A stretch of DNA of 64,000 nt, taken from Moritella sp. 5 (GTDB lineage: Bacteria; Pseudomonadota; Gammaproteobacteria; Enterobacterales; Moritellaceae). The notes under the pieces were generated by a model. It saw only the letters and a program-made list of their open reading frames with translations. It was not told where the DNA came from and did not search any database. Both the position numbers and the translations under genes were made by a program. The first letter of the stretch is position 1, and every line of letters begins with the position of its first letter. The stretch lies in NCBI RefSeq assembly GCF_018219455.1, contig NZ_CP056122.1:2728001-2792000 (forward strand), in the 5' to 3' direction. Of the stretch, positions 19,475 through 27,706 are shown one piece after another.

Positions 19475-20062
19475 ATGAGTCCACTTTTGCAATCAACTCA
19501 ACTCGCATTATTCCCGTTACCCTCTCATATACTCCCTAATGGTCGACTTCCTTTACGTATCATTGAAGAACGCTATATACGCATGATCAAAGACAACGCT
19601 AAGACAATGATAGGGTTTGGTATCGTTATGATTGACTCTAAACAGACTGGTCCATTTGGGCGTATATCACCTATCGGCACACACGTTAAAATTGTTGATT
19701 TTTACCCTCTCGATGATGGTTTCCTTGGCATTATTGTGGAAGGTGTTGATCGTTTCATCATCGATGATATAGCCGTCGAAGATGATGGATTAAAAATAGC
19801 CGAAATCCATTACATATCTAATTGGCCAGATCAAAACATCACTGAACAAGATCGCTACTTAACTGACAAACTAACGGATATATTCAATCAACATCCAGAT
19901 CTGGATGAGTTGTACTACTCAAAAGAAATGGATAATGCAAGCTGGATATCACAACGCTGGTTAGAACTATTACCAATACCAGTTGAGCGAAAACAATTTT
20001 TATTACAACAAGCTAACTGCACCCATACATTACAAGTCTTAAAAGAACTTATTCCAATATAG
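19475..20062 (+). CDS. LON substrate-binding-domain protein
   Basis: The 195-residue protein begins with the LON N-terminal pattern LALFPLPSHILPNGRLPLRIIEERYI and continues with GFGIVM, GTHVKIVDF and GILVEG-like strands. There is no AAA or protease domain, so it is a stand-alone LON N-domain protein, a group whose function is poorly known. It is monocistronic, with no strong partner. A weak hairpin (CTCACA/TGTGAG, 20068-20085) follows. Confidence 0.85.
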   Translation: MSPLLQSTQLALFPLPSHILPNGRLPLRIIEERYIRMIKDNAKTMIGFGIVMIDSKQTGPFGRISPIGTHVKIVDFYPLDDGFLGIIVEGVDRFIIDDIAVEDDGLKIAEIHYISNWPDQNITEQDRYLTDKLTDIFNQHPDLDELYYSKEMDNASWISQRWLELLPIPVERKQFLLQQANCTHTLQVLKELIPI

Positions 20063-20218
20063 TCATACTCACACCCTATTGTGAGGCATATCTATAAATC
20101 ACTATATTCTTATTTATTACTGTTTATTAATGCAACAAATGGGTCAAGTTAATTGTTAAAATATTTTATTTCAAGATATGATGAGATTCTGTAATTCATT
20201 CGAGTTTAGTATTGTAAT

Positions 20219-21130
20219 ATGTTGCAAAAATCACTTTCAGATCTCGATAAAGTTGTCGCAATCGGCGGCGGTCATGGACTAGGTCGAGTGCTATCTTCCC
20301 TTTCTTTTTTAGGGTCAAGATTAACGGGTATAGTAACAACAACAGATAATGGTGGTTCAACAGGGCGACTTAGAAGTTCTGAGAACTGCATCGCTTGGGG
20401 AGATGTTCGTAACTGTATTAATCAGCTAGTAACCCAACCTGATATAGGTTCTTTGCTTTTTGAATATCGCTTTAAGAACGAAGGTGAACTAAAAAATCAT
20501 AACTTAGGTAACCTAATGCTGGTTGCTTTAGATAACCTCTGTGTGCGTCCGCTAGACGCTGTAAATCTTATTCGTAATATGCTACATATCGAATGTCAAC
20601 TGATCCCAATGTCAGAACAGCCAAGTGATTTAATCGCAGTCACACCTTGTGGTAACGATGTGCATGGTGAAGTGTCTGTCGATAAGATGCATGAGTTTCC
20701 AAATCAATTAACCGTACACCCAAATGTTGCAGCAACATTTGAAGCCGTACAGGCAATTGAGAAAGCTGATTTAATATTATTAGGCCCGGGGTCGTTTCTA
20801 ACCAGTATCATGCCTCCGCTGTTGCTTAAAGATATACAAAAAGCGTTACGTAGAAGCAATGCAAAAGTGATTTACTTAGGTAATTTACAACAAGAGATAG
20901 GTCCGGCATCAAAAATACCCCTGCAAGAACGCTTACAGTGGTGTGAAAAAAAACTTGGTTTTCCAATCATTAGTGCCGTTATAGAGGATATAGATAAACA
21001 GTCAAAACTGACTTATCCTACCTATACCCATGACTTACGTGAAGACGTTAATAAATACTATCACGATCGTGTTAAATTAAAAGAAGCAATTGAATCGGTT
21101 GTTAATCACATCTTAACGCCAGCGCATTGA
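20219..21130 (+). CDS. yvcK: YvcK/YbhK-like gluconeogenesis and morphogenesis factor
   Basis: The 303-residue protein opens with the family signature AIGGGHGLGRVLSSL, then VTTTDNGGSTGRLR and GDVRNCINQL. LLGPGSFLTSIMPPLLL lies in the second half. These match the CofD-like YvcK proteins, which bind UDP-sugars and affect carbon metabolism and cell shape. E. coli YbhK is about 302 aa. The 3' end overlaps the convergent Hpt gene by 29 bp, an uncommon arrangement for two intact genes. Confidence 0.9.
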   Translation: MLQKSLSDLDKVVAIGGGHGLGRVLSSLSFLGSRLTGIVTTTDNGGSTGRLRSSENCIAWGDVRNCINQLVTQPDIGSLLFEYRFKNEGELKNHNLGNLMLVALDNLCVRPLDAVNLIRNMLHIECQLIPMSEQPSDLIAVTPCGNDVHGEVSVDKMHEFPNQLTVHPNVAATFEAVQAIEKADLILLGPGSFLTSIMPPLLLKDIQKALRRSNAKVIYLGNLQQEIGPASKIPLQERLQWCEKKLGFPIISAVIEDIDKQSKLTYPTYTHDLREDVNKYYHDRVKLKEAIESVVNHILTPAH

Positions 21131-21446
21131 TTGCATCTTCGAGACTATGTATTAGTAAAGGCAATTTCGCTTGTACTTCTTCGGTATGATTCGATTTTGC
21201 CATAATCTCTAACTCTTCAGCATGCTGCTGCACTAATAACGCCCCATATGTGCCGGCACTACTTTTTATGCTATGACAACTTTGTGCCACTTTATTATTA
21301 TCAATATCCAGTATTAATGCTTGTAAGTCATTAATACGCTCCGTAGTTTCTTCATTAAAAACAGCGACCAACGCAGGTAACATGTCTTCACCTACATCAA
21401 CTAACAGCTGAGAAAATACCGTTTCATTAATAACTGTGTTTTCCAT
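21102..21446 (-). CDS. Free-standing histidine phosphotransfer (Hpt) protein
   Basis: A 114-residue four-helix Hpt protein has the phosphorylation site H58 in CHSIKSSAGTYGA. It is the last gene of the six-gene operon and starts 36 bp after the fusion-regulator gene. It should pass phosphate to or from a receiver, most simply the one in the upstream RsbW/REC/PP2C protein, in the way LuxU or the SypF Hpt domain does in Vibrio. The donor kinase is not in this window. The C-terminal 29 bp overlap yvcK on the other strand. Confidence 0.88.
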   Translation of the reverse strand: MENTVINETVFSQLLVDVGEDMLPALVAVFNEETTERINDLQALILDIDNNKVAQSCHSIKSSAGTYGALLVQQHAEELEIMAKSNHTEEVQAKLPLLIHSLEDAINALALRCD

Positions 21447-21481
21447 TTCATTACCTCATATCTTCAATTTGAACTTATTAC

Positions 21482-22972
21482 TCATTTATTGTTTAGATCA
21501 ATGATAATTGCAGTGGCATCATCCTGTAACTTTCCGGGTAAAAGTGATTCAAAACGTAACCATAGTTGATCTAATACATATTGAGCTGTCGTTCCTTTAA
21601 TTCCATCTAGTATATTGTCAATACAATCACAATTCCTATCTATATTCTCAAAAATGCCATCTGAATAGAAAAAAAGTTTTTCTCCTTCTTTTAGCTCTAC
21701 TGTGACGGCGGCATACCCTTCATCGGGTAAGAGTCCCAATACAGTGCCTTTACAATCAATTGCTTTGTATCCAACGTCATTCAATAGATAAGGCTGTGGA
21801 TGCCCCGCGGTGGCGATTTCACATTTGTTTCCTGTCAACTTTATAACAATACAAGTTAACATACTGGACTCTAGTAACTGATTTAAGTATAACCTGCTAG
21901 ACAAGCCAGCTAATAGAACACCAGGACAAGTAGGTATAGATGTAATTAGCCCCTCTAAATAGCCCATTATCGCAAAACTATGAAATTTAGCGACAGGCCC
22001 ATGCCCCATAATATCGCCTAAAATGAGTAATTTACTTTCACCATAATCATGAAAAAAAACAAAGTCACCGCCACCTTCACTTGCTGGCGTATGAGCAAGT
22101 GAGAAATTCCAGTCACCAGACTTTGGTGGCAGTGACGGTTTAAATGGTCGACAGAGTGACTCCACAATACGTTGCTGATAATGCAATGCCAGTTGATTTG
22201 TACGACGTATAACACGGTTACAAACTGCAAGTAACGGTGTTTTAGTTATCGGCTTAATTAAATAATCATCAATAGAAACTTCCGCGGCTTGTTCTTGCAC
22301 TGACAGATTATCATCACCAGTTAAGAATACAAACGGTGTCAACGCTCCCTTCTCAAAAGACTCCACTTTCAGCCTAAACTCAAATCCTGACATTTCCGGC
22401 ATGTGAATATCGGCAATAATAAGATCGCAGCCTTCATGCTGAATATATTTAAGTGCTAATACCGCGGCTGAAAAAATATGCACGACAAAATCATGTTGCA
22501 AATAGCCTTTATATGCCCACAATAGGGTTTGATCATCATCAACAATAACAACACTTAGCTTTTTTTTCTGTTCCTTTAAGGGGCAAGTGAATTTATTAAT
22601 TCCATTCTCGCTCTCGTAATGACCATTGTGGTTATTCTTCTGAATTAAAGCTAATCCCATACCGCCCGTTAATAGCTCACCATTAAAAATATCGCGAACA
22701 TTAACTTTGTAGGGATCAAAACTATCACCACTATCTGATATTTCAAAATACCAATTACTTTTAACTCCAGCGAGCTCAATACTGAACCAGTTAACTGTAC
22801 CTTGGTTATGAAAATAAAGATTAGAAAGGTATTCTGCTAACACTAACGTTACACGGTCAATTTCAGCTTGTTCAAGAGCGAGCTGTTGGCATAATGTCGT
22901 TAAGAGACGCCGAACCTCACTAATTGAATCCAGTTTTAATGGATATTGCTTTGCAAACAGTTGTGTTTTCAT
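21482..22972 (-). CDS. SypE-like regulator: RsbW-type kinase, receiver, PP2C phosphatase
   Basis: Three domains can be seen in 496 residues. Residues 1-130 form an anti-sigma-type GHKL kinase domain with N-box E47/N51 (EYLSN), DSG at 80-82 and GGMGL at 103-107. Residues 138-260 form a receiver with DDD at 145-147, phosphoacceptor D188 and K240. Residues 285-496 form a PP2C/SpoIIE phosphatase with metal-site residues D303 (GGGD) and D320 (GDIMGHG). This is the domain order described for V. fischeri SypE, which phosphorylates and dephosphorylates the STAS protein SypA. A STAS gene heads this operon. Direct orthology to SypE is not shown. Confidence 0.88.
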   Translation of the reverse strand: MKTQLFAKQYPLKLDSISEVRRLLTTLCQQLALEQAEIDRVTLVLAEYLSNLYFHNQGTVNWFSIELAGVKSNWYFEISDSGDSFDPYKVNVRDIFNGELLTGGMGLALIQKNNHNGHYESENGINKFTCPLKEQKKKLSVVIVDDDQTLLWAYKGYLQHDFVVHIFSAAVLALKYIQHEGCDLIIADIHMPEMSGFEFRLKVESFEKGALTPFVFLTGDDNLSVQEQAAEVSIDDYLIKPITKTPLLAVCNRVIRRTNQLALHYQQRIVESLCRPFKPSLPPKSGDWNFSLAHTPASEGGGDFVFFHDYGESKLLILGDIMGHGPVAKFHSFAIMGYLEGLITSIPTCPGVLLAGLSSRLYLNQLLESSMLTCIVIKLTGNKCEIATAGHPQPYLLNDVGYKAIDCKGTVLGLLPDEGYAAVTVELKEGEKLFFYSDGIFENIDRNCDCIDNILDGIKGTTAQYVLDQLWLRFESLLPGKLQDDATAIIIDLNNK

Positions 22973-23691
22973 CAGCGGCCAAATTTACCTTTTAATAATT
23001 CCACGTTTGAAATCCGATTAAGTAACCATTGTTTGAATATCGGAAAGCCATGTAATCGTCTGCGCACTGAATTTCTTAATTGCATATCCAACGGTGGACA
23101 TTTGACATCATTAATCACAGTGCCAAGCAATTTAACATGATTATATTTAAAAATTTTTATTGTTTTTACAACCGAACTCTCGAGCGAGATACCAGGAGCA
23201 ACAACAAGTAAACTGGCATCACATCCTCTAGCAATAACTTCGCCTGGTATATTGGAAAAATTAGTTCGCGTGATTGCACATGTATCAAATATAATAAAAT
23301 TATAGTGCTGCAACCAGTATTCGATAGCATCTTTTATCTTTTTTTCATCTCGAAAGCTAATATTTTGATCTTGTTCACTTTTTGGCGCAGGTAAAATATC
23401 AATCATGTCAGTAAACTTTGCTATACAAGCCGTTTGTGAACCCATATCGTCGAGAGACCATGATTTTGTTTCATTAATATACTCATTGGTAATTGCAGGT
23501 TTAAATGTATTAAGATCCACAATCAGCACCTTACTCCCCGCCACTTTATGACGCCGAGCTAATGCTAGAACTAATTCAGTTCCACCTTCTTTTCCTTGAG
23601 AACAATTTATTGCTAATGACTTGATATTTTCGTTCGCAATTAACTGATAAATCTGCTCAATTTCAACAAACGTTTCTGGTAAGATATTCAT
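22972..23691 (-). CDS. CpsD/ParA-like ATPase with degenerate P-loop
   Basis: This 239-residue protein has the fold pattern of bacterial tyrosine autokinases of the CpsD/CapB type: a KVLIVDLN strand (Walker A' position), FIIFDTCA (Walker B position) and a LLVVAPG strand. The expected GxGKS/T Walker A is replaced by SQGKEGGTE, and there is no tyrosine cluster at the C-terminus. It may therefore be an inactive or altered regulator of polysaccharide export. It overlaps the SLBB gene by 4 bp and its start shares a base with the next gene, so coupling is tight. Confidence 0.75.
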   Translation of the reverse strand: MNILPETFVEIEQIYQLIANENIKSLAINCSQGKEGGTELVLALARRHKVAGSKVLIVDLNTFKPAITNEYINETKSWSLDDMGSQTACIAKFTDMIDILPAPKSEQDQNISFRDEKKIKDAIEYWLQHYNFIIFDTCAITRTNFSNIPGEVIARGCDASLLVVAPGISLESSVVKTIKIFKYNHVKLLGTVINDVKCPPLDMQLRNSVRRRLHGFPIFKQWLLNRISNVELLKGKFGR

Positions 23692-25784
23692 AATGAAGAA
23701 CCAACAATAAAGAGCGTAACGACACTTAACGCACTCCCTAATATATCCAATAACTGGCTCCAGTTAGACTCTTTCTCATTAGGGATATATATAGTGTCAC
23801 CAGCATGAATAATCGGGATATCTCTATAGTCAGGTTGAGTAAGATAATGCTTCATATTAAAAGTACGTGCACTATGCTTCATTTCTCCACGTTTAGTCAA
23901 AATAATAATACGATCAATATAAGCTTCTGTGGTAGGTCCTCCAGCCATTGTTAATATACCAACTACATCCAGTGAAGAATCATATTTATAACGGCCAGGG
24001 TTATGCACAGCACCTAATACCTGCACAATATTAACCGTATTATTTAATTCCCCTTGTTCACTCTTAGCTGGAATATAAATCGTATCTCCTGGTAGTACTT
24101 GTGGTAAAAGACTTTCGTCTCCAGTCTCAAAATACATGTCGAGATCCAGCGTTGATGATTTTGCATAGCGTTTATTACGATGTGTTACTTTAATATGCTT
24201 AATGTCTGCATCATTAGTCGGACCATCAGCTGCAGATAATAAATCTAAGAAATCTAATTGACTGTTAAATGCATACCGGCCTGGCGCACCGACTGCACCA
24301 AGAATATATATAGAAGATTCAGATTCTTGTTTTATCCACTTTGATTTATTATCTGTTGGATCATCCGGTAGCTCCGTAAACATGACTGTATCACCCGCAG
24401 ATAACTGCGGCAGAATTAAATAATCACCACCAACTTTCATGAATTTATCTAAATCGAAAAACAGACGTTCACCTAAACCATCATTACCAACAATCATTAC
24501 TTTTGATAAATCAGCCTTCTCGGTTGGTCCCTCAGCATGGCCAAGTAGATCAAGGAATGTCATGTCATCATCCCATTGATAACGACCTGGATTTTTGACC
24601 GCGCCAATAATTTTTATTGCCTCATCGTGTGATTCAACGAGCCATGATTTTTCAACCATATCGGCTTTTTCAGGTAAGAAAATCACATCCCCCCCCTCAA
24701 TAACAGGAAATGGGTTATTTTCAGGATCATCTGAATATTTTTTTAAATCAAAGCGGAATGTTTCACCATTTTCTTTAAGCACTCTAATTTGCTGAGTATC
24801 AGCATATCTATTCGGCCCGCCGGCATTTGCTAACATGTCCATGAAGGTGATCCCCTTACGACCTTCAAAAGCGCCCGGTTTATTCACTTGCCCCATCACG
24901 TACACAACCTGTAAGCCAACTTTGATGTCCTCAACCTGAATAGGCACAAAAATAGTCGTACCGGGGTTTATTTTGGGTAACTTAGCCATATCCCCTGTAT
25001 CAAGATATAACTTTAAATCAAATGTTTGTGGAGCCTTACTCCCCATGACTCTGATTTTACCCACATTAGCATAACGCGTAACGCCATTCGCTTTCATCAA
25101 ACTTTCGATAATGGTCATACCCGGCACATAGGAAAATGTGCCAGGCGCATTGACCTCACCGAAAACCGTCACGGCTTTTTGAGTGTCGCTTGCGTCTCCG
25201 CCTTGCTTTAGTGACCTCGCATCAAAGGTCATCTGTACATTACCGGTCAATGGCGATGATGGGACAAATATAATATCGCCAGATTTCAATGCAGGAAGTT
25301 CATTTTCATCACCCGTTTCTAAATAACGCTTGAAGTTAAATATGATAACTTCAGCGCCTCGTTGCAGTTGCATATTATCGAGCTGTGCACCAGCCAGCAT
25401 CCCCCCGGCTTTATTCAATGCCATCTGTACATTACCAAGTTCTGGTAATACGACTTCACGAGGATCATTCACATAACCTAACACCGTGACTAATTTTTCT
25501 CGTGCTCTAAACTCAATATATAACTTTGATATATCCCGGAATACGACACTAAGCAATACCTTCATCTCTTCTAACACGACAGTCAAGGTTTTGCCTTTTA
25601 CATGTAACTTCCCAATTTCAGGCAATTGAATAAAACCACTTGCGTCAACTTGAAATGGTTTTTCAAAGTCCTCCTCACCTGGCATAAAAATAAATAATTG
25701 ATCACCCGAATCAATGAATTCATTTTCACCTAAAGCGAGAGGAGATGTGAATAATAAAGCAAAACAAAAAAATACCATTTTCAT
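23688..25784 (-). CDS. Polysaccharide export protein with poly_export domain and six SLBB-like repeats
   Basis: The 698-residue protein has a signal peptide (about 1-19, no lipobox) and a poly_export domain (SGDQLFIFMPGEEDFEKPFQVD to about residue 100). About six SLBB modules follow, each with G-V-N/A-PG and GDxIxVP-type blocks. A C-terminal hydrophobic helix (DILGSALSVVTLFIVGSSL) closes it. This is a long relative of Wza, which forms the outer-membrane exit for exopolysaccharide; usual Wza proteins have two SLBB units. Its neighbours are a lipoprotein, a CpsD-like ATPase and a phospho-switch. No glycosyltransferase or Wzc/Wzx gene is near. Confidence 0.9.
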   Translation of the reverse strand: MKMVFFCFALLFTSPLALGENEFIDSGDQLFIFMPGEEDFEKPFQVDASGFIQLPEIGKLHVKGKTLTVVLEEMKVLLSVVFRDISKLYIEFRAREKLVTVLGYVNDPREVVLPELGNVQMALNKAGGMLAGAQLDNMQLQRGAEVIIFNFKRYLETGDENELPALKSGDIIFVPSSPLTGNVQMTFDARSLKQGGDASDTQKAVTVFGEVNAPGTFSYVPGMTIIESLMKANGVTRYANVGKIRVMGSKAPQTFDLKLYLDTGDMAKLPKINPGTTIFVPIQVEDIKVGLQVVYVMGQVNKPGAFEGRKGITFMDMLANAGGPNRYADTQQIRVLKENGETFRFDLKKYSDDPENNPFPVIEGGDVIFLPEKADMVEKSWLVESHDEAIKIIGAVKNPGRYQWDDDMTFLDLLGHAEGPTEKADLSKVMIVGNDGLGERLFFDLDKFMKVGGDYLILPQLSAGDTVMFTELPDDPTDNKSKWIKQESESSIYILGAVGAPGRYAFNSQLDFLDLLSAADGPTNDADIKHIKVTHRNKRYAKSSTLDLDMYFETGDESLLPQVLPGDTIYIPAKSEQGELNNTVNIVQVLGAVHNPGRYKYDSSLDVVGILTMAGGPTTEAYIDRIIILTKRGEMKHSARTFNMKHYLTQPDYRDIPIIHAGDTIYIPNEKESNWSQLLDILGSALSVVTLFIVGSSL

Positions 25785-26914
25785 AAAGCGAGTCCTTTCG
25801 GCAATTTCGCATCACTAAAAAGTTCACCTTCTGTCAGCAAGAAACGCCAATCTTTTACCTTATGGTTAACCTTTTTATTGCTCTCAGATAGCCACATAAG
25901 TGTTGTGATAACGGGGGCTGTTGGTGGTGTTACACCGGTCCTGAGCTCTTCATAAATGACATTGTTTTTTTGTTCATTCGCTGTAAGACCTGTGACATAG
26001 CTTAGAATTGTATCTGTACGTAAATTAAATAATGCAACATCATCTAAATTTGTTGCATATTCAACTTCAGGATTTGATTTTGAGTCATGATTAACATCAT
26101 TGGAGGATTTAATTTCATGGACAAGTACAGGAGTATGTTCTTGATCTATCTTGAATTCTAATTTAGATAATTGTTGAACACTCACACTTGGTACTTGATC
26201 AAAGATTAAATATTTACGCATTTCGTCATTATAACCTTCATCGTCACGATCATTTAACGTGTCTTTAAACTCATTATTTACATCGACGATTGTACTAACA
26301 TCATGAAAAACGAGACCTTGATTGTAATTGACATTTGAACCATCATCTATTGGCTTCCCCCTACTTTCAAACAACTTGTATTTAGTATATTCAATCTCAA
26401 CATCGGGGTTATCTAGCAGTAAAAAACTAACCTGACGAAGGCACACTTTATATAGCGCCGTTAAAACAGCGCTATCAACTTCAAATTGTGGGGCACAATA
26501 CAATAAGAGATCAAGTTGGTAAGTTAAAGGGTGAACAAAGTTTGAAGTCAATGAACGTGGCGGTTGTGCGCAATTAGTATTCGCACTAACTCGATTAAGA
26601 TTAACAATTAAATCCGTTATATTCCGCTCTAAGATAGCCATTTCAATTTTTATATCTTGTAGGTCTTCCACGGCAATTGCTTTTTCAACACGGCTGTTAA
26701 TATTTTCGACCGATTTAACATAGGCTGGTGTACACTTTTTGGCACCCCGTAGGTTGGCTACTGAAAAATGCAAATTTAAATACGAATAATGTTTTTTGAA
26801 TTGGACTCGTTCCTCTGTATGTATAGTCGTATTTTCAAAATAGCCTTCTCGTGGCCAATTTGTACAAGCAGAAAAAGAAACGCATATAGATATCCATAGC
26901 ATTAATTTATTCAT
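25781..26914 (-). CDS. Predicted lipoprotein of unknown function in the export operon
   Basis: I do not recognise a family. The 377-residue protein begins with a short hydrophobic stretch ending SFSACTNW, a plausible lipobox with the lipidated Cys near residue 17. The rest is soluble, with heptad-like helical stretches around residues 60-110. It has acidic central segments and no membrane span. It overlaps the SLBB gene by 4 bp and follows the STAS gene by 22 bp, so a periplasmic or outer-membrane role in the same export system is the natural inference. Confidence 0.75.
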   Translation of the reverse strand: MNKLMLWISICVSFSACTNWPREGYFENTTIHTEERVQFKKHYSYLNLHFSVANLRGAKKCTPAYVKSVENINSRVEKAIAVEDLQDIKIEMAILERNITDLIVNLNRVSANTNCAQPPRSLTSNFVHPLTYQLDLLLYCAPQFEVDSAVLTALYKVCLRQVSFLLLDNPDVEIEYTKYKLFESRGKPIDDGSNVNYNQGLVFHDVSTIVDVNNEFKDTLNDRDDEGYNDEMRKYLIFDQVPSVSVQQLSKLEFKIDQEHTPVLVHEIKSSNDVNHDSKSNPEVEYATNLDDVALFNLRTDTILSYVTGLTANEQKNNVIYEELRTGVTPPTAPVITTLMWLSESNKKVNHKVKDWRFLLTEGELFSDAKLPKGLAL

Positions 26915-26936
26915 TTAATACCTTACGGCCTTGTAC

Positions 26937-27272
26937 TTATGCCGAGCGACTTGCGTCACATTCAGTTATATTTTCAATAAAAGGAATAGCATTTTCTACA
27001 CGTAACATCGTCATCAACTTGTAAGGTTGACCTGAGACTTTAAGTAGAGAAAGAGTTCGTCGTTGTGAGGTCAATCTTTTGAATAAAAAAACAATAGCGC
27101 CAATACCGGTTGAATCGATAAAGTGGACATTTGAAAAATCTAAAATAATATTTTCAGTATATTCATCAACTAAGGCTTCTAATTTCGGCTGAATACTAAC
27201 AACGTGCTCGGTGTCGAGATCGTGAACTATCTGCAAAACAATTATTCCATCATGAGGCCGTGACATTTCCAT
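26937..27272 (-). CDS. STAS-domain anti-sigma-factor-antagonist-like protein (SypA-like)
   Basis: From the chosen start this is a 111-residue single STAS domain. The phosphorylatable serine is S54 in FIDSTGIGAIVFL, preceded by the typical NIILDFSNV strand. Such proteins are inactivated by a GHKL serine kinase and reactivated by a PP2C phosphatase; both activities are predicted in one protein encoded four genes downstream. In V. fischeri, SypA is the STAS target of SypE. I chose 27272 because TAGGAG precedes it. It is the first gene of the operon, whose promoter must lie in 27273-27390, next to the proposed element junction. Confidence 0.88.
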   Translation of the reverse strand: MEMSRPHDGIIVLQIVHDLDTEHVVSIQPKLEALVDEYTENIILDFSNVHFIDSTGIGAIVFLFKRLTSQRRTLSLLKVSGQPYKLMTMLRVENAIPFIENITECDASRSA

Positions 27273-27386
27273 TATTAATACTCCTAGAGAATACAAGGTT
27301 AACCCTGAGGAATAATATTAACGTAAATAAAACATTAATTTTTTTACCTCATATTAAAAATATAGACTCAGAAAATAAAAATGCAC

Positions 27387-27402
27387 AAATAAAAAAACCA
27401 CC
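27387..27402. other. Proposed left attachment core (attL)
   Basis: AAATAAAAAAACCACC matches 34808-34823 exactly. With the following CGAAGGTG it also forms a UUCG-loop terminator on the minus strand for the prophage tail genes. Confidence 0.55.
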
Positions 27403-27416
27403 CGAAGGTGTTTTTA
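27387..27416 (-). terminator. UUCG-loop terminator at the left end of the element
   Basis: On the minus strand CACC-TTCG-GGTG (27410 down to 27399) is followed by a T7 tract and ATTT. One mismatch separates the core stem from further A-T pairs. It would stop transcription leaving the element toward the STAS operon. Confidence 0.65.
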
Positions 27417-27422
27417 TACTAC

Positions 27423-27438
27423 ATTCAAGTACTTGAAT
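27423..27438. repeat. Perfect 16-bp palindrome near attL
   Basis: ATTCAAGTACTTGAAT lies 20 bp inside the left junction. It could be a binding site for an element-encoded protein; I cannot assign one. Confidence 0.5.
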
Positions 27439-27461
27439 ATAATGACTTATTATTTGTAAGT

Positions 27462-27482
27462 GACCACATGTCGACCACATGT
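27462..27482. repeat. Direct repeats GACCACATGT, candidate integrase arm sites
   Basis: GACCACATGT occurs at 27462-27471 and 27473-27482, about 60 bp inside the left core. A related TGTCCACATT lies at 34733-34742, about 65 bp inside the right core. This symmetric placement fits arm-type binding sites of a P2-like integrase. Confidence 0.5.
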
Positions 27483-27498
27483 ACGTTAATAAGCTAAT

Positions 27499-27527
27499 AA
27501 AAAGACCTCATTAAGGCCTTTTTATTT
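27499..27527. terminator. Hairpin with flanking A/T runs
   Basis: AAAAAGACCT (27499-27508) pairs with AGGCCTTTTT (27514-27523) with one mismatch and is followed by ATTT, so it can act as a terminator on either strand. No gene lies in 27303-27642. Confidence 0.5.
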
Positions 27528-27557
27528 ACAAATACTTACCTATTCTTTAGCTAATTA

Positions 27558-27580
27558 GGGATAATTTATTGAATTATCCC
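27558..27580. repeat. Inverted repeat GGGATAATT/AATTATCCC
   Basis: Nine-bp perfect arms lie at 27558-27566 and 27572-27580 with a 5-nt loop, downstream of the truncated baseplate gene. Confidence 0.5.
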
Positions 27581-27590
27581 TTCATTGGAT

Positions 27591-27632
27591 ATAGCGCCAT
27601 GCAGTTGTGCTATAGTTACTAGTTGGCGCTAT
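27591..27632. repeat. Inverted repeat ATAGCGCCA/TGGCGCTAT
   Basis: Nine-bp perfect arms lie at 27591-27599 and 27624-27632 and flank 24 bp. It sits immediately beyond the 10-codon remnant ORF, where the tail module breaks off. Confidence 0.5.
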
Positions 27633-27642
27633 TTAATCGCCT

Positions 27643-27675
27643 TTATTTACGAGAAGGAAACTCAATCTCTACCAT
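27643..27675 (-). pseudogene. 10-codon remnant of the next baseplate gene
   Basis: An ATG at 27675 preceded by AAAGGGAGA at good spacing opens a frame reading MVEIEFPSRK and then stops at TAA. The strong ribosome site directly after the spike-like gene suggests this is the start of the following baseplate gene, cut off by deletion. A functional micro-peptide is less likely. Confidence 0.5.
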
Positions 27676-27706
27676 TATTAATCTCCCTTTTTAATATCAA
27701 TTATAT

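Noticed and set aside
21102-27272. Complete syp-type biosynthesis cluster
   Set aside because: No glycosyltransferase, flippase, polymerase or Wzc-like co-polymerase gene is present, so only the control and export part can be claimed.
27273-27450. Sigma-54 promoter for the STAS operon, as in syp clusters
   Set aside because: I found no TGGCAC-N5-TTGCA-like pair on the minus strand.
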